A DNA stretch of 9,578 nt from Desulfuromonadaceae bacterium UBA6124 (GTDB lineage: Bacteria; Desulfobacterota; Desulfuromonadia; Desulfuromonadales; Trichloromonadaceae): contig DIVU01000048.1 in NCBI GenBank assembly GCA_002423365.1, positions 3,044 to 12,621 of the forward strand. The letters are read 5' to 3'. Of the stretch, positions 6,134-9,578 are shown one piece after another. The first letter of the stretch is position 1; each line of letters opens with the position of its first letter. The notes under the pieces are model-generated. The model searched no databases and was not told the origin of the DNA. It was given only the letters and a program-made list of their open reading frames with translations. The translations under genes and the position numbers were made by a program.

Positions 6134-6856
6134 CTATTCCCCCGGCCGCACCAATGCGGCCATCTCGCGCACCGCCCGCTCCAGCCCGACCAGGATCGCC
6201 CGGGAAATGATGCTGTGGCCGATATTGAATTCGTCGATGCCGCCGAGCGCCACCACATCCTGCACATTCTGGTAGTTGAGCCCGTGGCCGGCATTGACCC
6301 CCAGGCCAAGCTTGCCGCCGGCGCGCACCGCCTCCTGGACCTTGATCAGTTCGGCATAGCGCTGGTCATAGCGGCGGGTTTCGCAATAGGTGCCGGTGTG
6401 GATCTCGACGGCGTCGCTGCCCAGACGATGGGCTTCCTTGATCTGCTCCAGATCCGGATCAACGAAGAGGCTGACGATGATCCCCTCCTGGCGCAGCGTC
6501 TCGATCTGCTTTTTCAGCAACTGGCGATGGCGCAGCACGTCCAGTCCTCCCTCGGTGGTCAGCTCCTCGCGCTTTTCCGGCACCAGAGTGACACAGTCGG
6601 GGCGGACCTTGAGGGCGATGGCGAGCATTTCGTCGGTCGCCGCCATTTCCAGATTGAGCCGGGTCTTGATCGTCTGCCGCAGAATGAAGAGGTCGCGATC
6701 CTGGATGTGCCGCCGGTCCTCGCGCAGATGAACGGTAATGCTGTCGGCGCCGGCGAGTTCGGCTAGGGCCGCCGCCGTCACCGGATCGGGTTCGTTGGTC
6801 CCCCGCGCCTGGCGGACGGTGGCGACATGATCGACATTGACTCCGAGTTGCGCCAT
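6134..6856 (-). CDS. pdxJ: Pyridoxine 5'-phosphate synthase
   Basis: Condenses 3-amino-2-oxopropyl phosphate with 1-deoxy-D-xylulose 5-phosphate to pyridoxine 5'-phosphate, the ring-closing step of DXP-dependent vitamin B6 synthesis. The 240-aa TIM barrel opens with LGVNVDHVATVRQARGT (4-20). It carries the general-base residues His43 (in TVHLREDRRHI), Glu70 (in LNLEMAAT) and His191 (in GVNAGHGLN), which line up with E. coli His45, Glu72 and His193. The phosphate-binding EFNIGHSIISRAI segment is at 209-221. Length is normal. The ATG lies 2 nt after the glmM stop, with AAGGAGG inside the last glmM codons 10 nt upstream. This PdxA/PdxJ route fits a proteobacterial host rather than a PdxS/PdxT user; PdxA is not in the window. 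Confidence 0.97.
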   Translation of the reverse strand: MAQLGVNVDHVATVRQARGTNEPDPVTAAALAELAGADSITVHLREDRRHIQDRDLFILRQTIKTRLNLEMAATDEMLAIALKVRPDCVTLVPEKREELTTEGGLDVLRHRQLLKKQIETLRQEGIIVSLFVDPDLEQIKEAHRLGSDAVEIHTGTYCETRRYDQRYAELIKVQEAVRAGGKLGLGVNAGHGLNYQNVQDVVALGGIDEFNIGHSIISRAILVGLERAVREMAALVRPGE

Positions 6857-6858
6857 GG

Positions 6859-8235
6859 TTACTTCGCCTCCTTGGTGCCGCCCAGGTGACGCTCGATGGC
6901 GTCGCCGATTTCGTGGGCCATTTCGGTAATTTGGTACTTGTCCTGCCCTTCGAGCATGATCCGCAGAAGGGGCTCGGTCCCCGAGTAGCGGATCAGCACC
7001 CGCCCCTTGCCGGCCAGCTTCTCCTCGACGGCGTCGATGACCTTTTGCACTTCGGGAATCTGACCGATATCCCGACGTTCCTTGACCCGGACATTGAGCA
7101 GCACCTGGGGCAGGGAGATCATCACCTCAGCCAGCTCGGAGAGCCGCTTGCCGCTGCGCTGCATGATCGCCAGCACCTGCAACGCCGAAATCATGCCGTC
7201 ACCGGTGGTGTTATGATCGAGGAATATCATGTGCCCCGACTGCTCCCCGCCGAGGTTGTAGCCGTGCCGCAGCATCTCCTCGACCACGTAGCGGTCACCG
7301 ACGGCGGTCTTCACCACCTGGCCGCCGGCCTTTTTCAGGGCGATGTCAAGCCCCATGTTGCTCATCACCGTCGCCACCAGGGTCTTCTTCGCCAGCTGGT
7401 TCTTGGCCAGCATGTCTGTGGCGCAGATGGCCATGATGTGGTCGCCGTCGACCTCGTTGCCGAACTCGTCGACGAAAATCACCCGGTCGGCATCGCCGTC
7501 GAGCGCGATGCCGAGATGTGCACGGTTCTCCACCACCGCGTCGGCGATTACCTGGGGATGCAGGGAACCGCAGCCGGCGTTGATGTTGGTCCCGTTGGGG
7601 GAAATCCCCAGGGGAATGACTTCGGCGCCGAGCTCTTCCAGAACCGCCGGCGCGACCTTGTAGGCGGCGCCGTTGGCGCAGTCGAGGACGATCCGCAAAC
7701 CCTTGAGATCAAGATCCTTGGGGAAGGCCGCCTTGAGAAAGACGACGTAACGCCCCTTGGCGTCATCAATGCGGAAGGCCTTGCCGACCTCCGAGGCGAC
7801 CGGGCGCATAGAGTCAATCTTTTTCGAATAGATCAGATCCTCGATCTTCAGTTCGGTCTCGTCCGGCAATTTGAAGCCGGTGCCGTCAAAGAACTTGATG
7901 CCGTTGTCCTGGTAGGGGTTATGGGAGGCGGAAATCACCACCCCGGCGTCGGCACGCATGGACGAAGTGATGAAGGCGATCCCCGGAGTCGGCAGCGGCC
8001 CCACCAGCAACACATCCACCCCCATCGAGCAGATCCCCGCCACCAGAGCGTTCTCGATCATGTATCCGGAAAGTCGGGTATCCTTGCCGATGACGATCCG
8101 GTGCCGGCGTTTTTCATCCTTATCCTTGAAAATATAGGCGGCGGCGCGGCCCAGCTGCATGACGATCTCGGTCGTCATGGGATGGATGTTGGCCACCCCA
8201 CGCACGCCGTCCGTGCCGAAAAGCTTTTTGCTCAT
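6859..8235 (-). CDS. glmM: Phosphoglucosamine mutase
   Basis: Interconverts glucosamine 6-phosphate and glucosamine 1-phosphate, feeding UDP-GlcNAc for peptidoglycan and lipopolysaccharide. The 458-aa alpha-D-phosphohexomutase begins KKLFGTDGVRG. The phospho-acceptor Ser104 lies in VVISASHNPYQDNGIKFF (99-116), the Mg-binding loop is LDGDADR (Asp246, Asp248, Asp250), the sugar-binding loop is GGEQSGH (329-335) and the phosphate-binding loop is RYSGTEPLLR (416-425). SASHNPYQDNGIK plus the cdaA-cdaR context distinguish GlmM from phosphomannomutase/phosphoglucomutase. The ATG overlaps the cdaR stop by 4 nt and is preceded by an AGGAGAAGAGAAGGA purine stretch. In Firmicutes GlmM is encoded beside CdaA and can bind and inhibit it; the shared operon suggests the same control here, which is inference. 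Confidence 0.97.
   Translation of the reverse strand: MSKKLFGTDGVRGVANIHPMTTEIVMQLGRAAAYIFKDKDEKRRHRIVIGKDTRLSGYMIENALVAGICSMGVDVLLVGPLPTPGIAFITSSMRADAGVVISASHNPYQDNGIKFFDGTGFKLPDETELKIEDLIYSKKIDSMRPVASEVGKAFRIDDAKGRYVVFLKAAFPKDLDLKGLRIVLDCANGAAYKVAPAVLEELGAEVIPLGISPNGTNINAGCGSLHPQVIADAVVENRAHLGIALDGDADRVIFVDEFGNEVDGDHIMAICATDMLAKNQLAKKTLVATVMSNMGLDIALKKAGGQVVKTAVGDRYVVEEMLRHGYNLGGEQSGHMIFLDHNTTGDGMISALQVLAIMQRSGKRLSELAEVMISLPQVLLNVRVKERRDIGQIPEVQKVIDAVEEKLAGKGRVLIRYSGTEPLLRIMLEGQDKYQITEMAHEIGDAIERHLGGTKEAK
6867..6873 (-). promoter_or_regulatory. pdxJ ribosome-binding site within the glmM 3' end
   Basis: Minus-strand AAGGAGG in the codons for the glmM C-terminal Thr-Lys-Glu-Ala, 10 nt before the pdxJ ATG. 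It confirms the pdxJ start. It also shows that ribosomes finishing glmM can be recaptured for pdxJ. Confidence 0.7.
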
Positions 8236-8939
8236 TCCTTCTCTTCTCCTGTCTGCTTCCCTTCAACCACTTCGGGTGCGGGGATTTCCGGTTCCGGCAA
8301 TTTGACCATAGTGACATGTACCTCGACGGTGCGATCTTCCTTGAGATAAGTGTATCTGCCCCGGTAATCGATAGGGACAATCAGACTAAAACTGTCCCGC
8401 ACCCCTTCGATTTCCACAGGATCGGTCTCTACCTGGGCAACATTCTTGAGTTCCCCCTCCGCCCCTTCCACCAGCACCTCGGCCGGTGTCAGCTGAATCT
8501 CGCGCAGCTCGAAACCGGGGGCGGGAGCGCCGCTGACGACCACCTTGACCGGAACTTTCTTGTCCTTGATCCGTTCCAGTCGGACATCCACGAAAGAGGG
8601 GGAAAGGCGGGTGATCTTCAGGGCGCCGGGAAGGTTGAAGAGCTCTTCCAGGCGTTTAAAGGAGGTGACGCCCGGTTGCAACCCCTTCAGGTCGACGGCG
8701 ATCCCCATATCTTTGGGATCGAGGTTCATCAGGAGCGTCCGCGGTCCGCTGATGCGGACATCGACCTGGCTGGGAATTTCATTGGCCACCATCAGATTGG
8801 CCGGCAGATTCTTGATCGCCAGGGGCACCGCGTAGGAAAGCTCCTGCTTCTGCTCGCCCATGACAAAAAACCACAGGATCAGGGCAAAGGCCAGAGACAG
8901 CAGCTTGAGAAAGAGATTTTCCGTCAGTCGCCTGAACAT
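8232..8939 (-). CDS. cdaR: CdaA regulator CdaR (YbbR-domain protein, short form)
   Basis: Membrane-anchored partner and regulator of the diadenylate cyclase CdaA. The 235-aa protein has one N-terminal transmembrane segment (about 9-27, FLKLLSLAFALILWFFVM) preceded by basic residues, then two YbbR repeats that should face the periplasm (about 35-122 and 128-211). Bacillus CdaR has four YbbR repeats and is roughly twice as long, so this is the short form. The tail from about 213 is rich in Pro and Glu (LPEPEIPAPE, then EEKE) and probably disordered. The start is 3 nt after the cdaA TAG with no convincing Shine-Dalgarno, so translational coupling to cdaA is likely. It overlaps glmM by 4 nt. Its ligand is not evident from the sequence. 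Confidence 0.9.
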   Translation of the reverse strand: MFRRLTENLFLKLLSLAFALILWFFVMGEQKQELSYAVPLAIKNLPANLMVANEIPSQVDVRISGPRTLLMNLDPKDMGIAVDLKGLQPGVTSFKRLEELFNLPGALKITRLSPSFVDVRLERIKDKKVPVKVVVSGAPAPGFELREIQLTPAEVLVEGAEGELKNVAQVETDPVEIEGVRDSFSLIVPIDYRGRYTYLKEDRTVEVHVTMVKLPEPEIPAPEVVEGKQTGEEKE

Positions 8940-8942
8940 GGT

Positions 8943-9578
8943 CTACCGCTTCTTCTTGGGCTTGCCGTCGCGAGGTTCGAAAAGCCGAGTCAGAACCCGC
9001 TTCAGGGAGGTGGAGTCGAGGTCACGGGTGATCCGCCCGCCGACCACCACGGAAATTTTACCGGTCTCCTCCGAAACGACAATAGCCACGGCGTCGACCA
9101 GTTCGGTCAGGCCGATGGCAGCGCGATGTCGGGTTCCCAGGGTTTTGCTGATGTCGGGGTTCTGGGAGAGCGGCAAAAAACAACCCGCGCGCTTGATCCG
9201 CCCCTGCTGCAGCACCAGGGCGCCGTCGTGAATGGGGGAATAGGGAAGAAAGATCGAGGTGATCAGATCGCTGGAAACCTTGGCGTCGATCTCGACACCG
9301 ACTTCAAGAAAATCCTTGAGTCCGGTTTCCCGCTCGATGACGATCAGAGCGCCGATCCGTTTGCTGGCCATGTTGACGCAGGCCTTGACCAGCTCGTCCA
9401 TGACCTCGGTCTCTTCTTTGTAGGAGAGATCGGCGAAAAACGGATTACGTCCGACGTGGATCAGCGCCCGCCGGATGTCGTTCTGGAAGAGCACGACAAT
9501 GACCAGGATGATCGAGGAGAGGAAGTTGTCGAGAATCCAGTGCAGAGTGTAGAGACCGCTGACCTGGGAGGAGACATA
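8943..9578 (-). CDS. cdaA: Diadenylate cyclase CdaA, C-terminal part (5' end outside window)
   Basis: Makes cyclic di-AMP from two ATP. The visible 211 residues start inside the protein with SGLYTLHWILDNFLSS and a hydrophobic helix (about 14-31), matching the third transmembrane helix of CdaA. VLFQNDIRRALIHVGR then leads into the DAC (DisA_N) domain. Catalytic motifs are intact: SPIHDGA (visible Asp118-Gly119-Ala120) and GTRHRAA (Arg150-His151-Arg152), followed by SEETGKISVVVGG. The protein ends in a basic tail, KPKKKR. An in-frame GTG at 9494 is not the start, because the frame stays open to the window edge and encodes conserved CdaA sequence upstream. The gene precedes cdaR by 3 nt, giving the cdaA-cdaR-glmM module best known from Firmicutes. 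The missing part should hold two further membrane helices. Confidence 0.95.
   Translation of the reverse strand, partial: YVSSQVSGLYTLHWILDNFLSSIILVIVVLFQNDIRRALIHVGRNPFFADLSYKEETEVMDELVKACVNMASKRIGALIVIERETGLKDFLEVGVEIDAKVSSDLITSIFLPYSPIHDGALVLQQGRIKRAGCFLPLSQNPDISKTLGTRHRAAIGLTELVDAVAIVVSEETGKISVVVGGRITRDLDSTSLKRVLTRLFEPRDGKPKKKR

Noticed and set aside
6886..8349. Plus-strand open frame of 487 aa antisense to glmM
   Set aside because: Same reason: His/Asp/Gly-rich antisense shadow of a complete GlmM, with no motifs of its own.
8943..9494. cdaA as a complete 183-aa gene starting at GTG 9494
   Set aside because: The frame continues open to the window edge and encodes the conserved third transmembrane region of CdaA upstream of this GTG, so the gene is partial and not short.

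Overview
This window looks like a core chromosomal segment of a GC-rich, Gram-negative, Geobacter- or Desulfuromonas-like bacterium (Desulfuromonadia, formerly Deltaproteobacteria). The placement rests on three things: the gene order cdaA-cdaR-glmM-pdxJ-acpS-nnr-CBS-tsaE, a lysC-cimA pair, and a citramalate synthase of the type these organisms use for threonine-independent isoleucine synthesis. It is recalled from known gene orders and was not confirmed by a search.

All eleven genes lie on the minus strand, so they are transcribed from right to left. In that order they are: cdaA (c-di-AMP synthase, 5' end outside the window), cdaR (its membrane-anchored regulator), glmM (phosphoglucosamine mutase), pdxJ (pyridoxine 5'-phosphate synthase), acpS (holo-ACP synthase), nnr (bifunctional NAD(P)HX repair enzyme), a stand-alone tandem-CBS protein, tsaE (t6A tRNA modification ATPase), a dihydrolipoamide dehydrogenase-like flavoprotein, lysC (aspartate kinase) and cimA (citramalate synthase, 3' end outside the window). 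Spacings from cdaA to cimA are 3, -4, 2, 2, -4, 51, 3, -4, 48 and 95 nt. This suggests a long, largely translationally coupled operon whose most likely break points are the 51-, 48- and 95-nt gaps. No stretch over 300 nt lacks a gene, and I saw no tRNA, rRNA, CRISPR or transposase gene.

Functionally the block combines cell-envelope precursor supply (GlmM for UDP-GlcNAc; LysC for diaminopimelate and lysine), its second-messenger control (CdaA/CdaR), and cofactor or carrier maintenance (PdxJ, AcpS, Nnr, TsaE, E3). It ends with amino-acid synthesis (LysC, CimA).

Most of the window is ordinary core metabolism, and I do not see a clearly new multi-gene system. The points most worth a second look are four. 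First, a textbook internal Shine-Dalgarno and ATG inside lysC would make a separate regulatory beta subunit. Second, the tandem-CBS protein is encoded in the c-di-AMP synthase operon and resembles known c-di-AMP receptors. Third, a perfect 28-nt GTAG-bounded palindrome of REP type lies between lysC and cimA. Fourth, an orphan E3 is coupled to tsaE.
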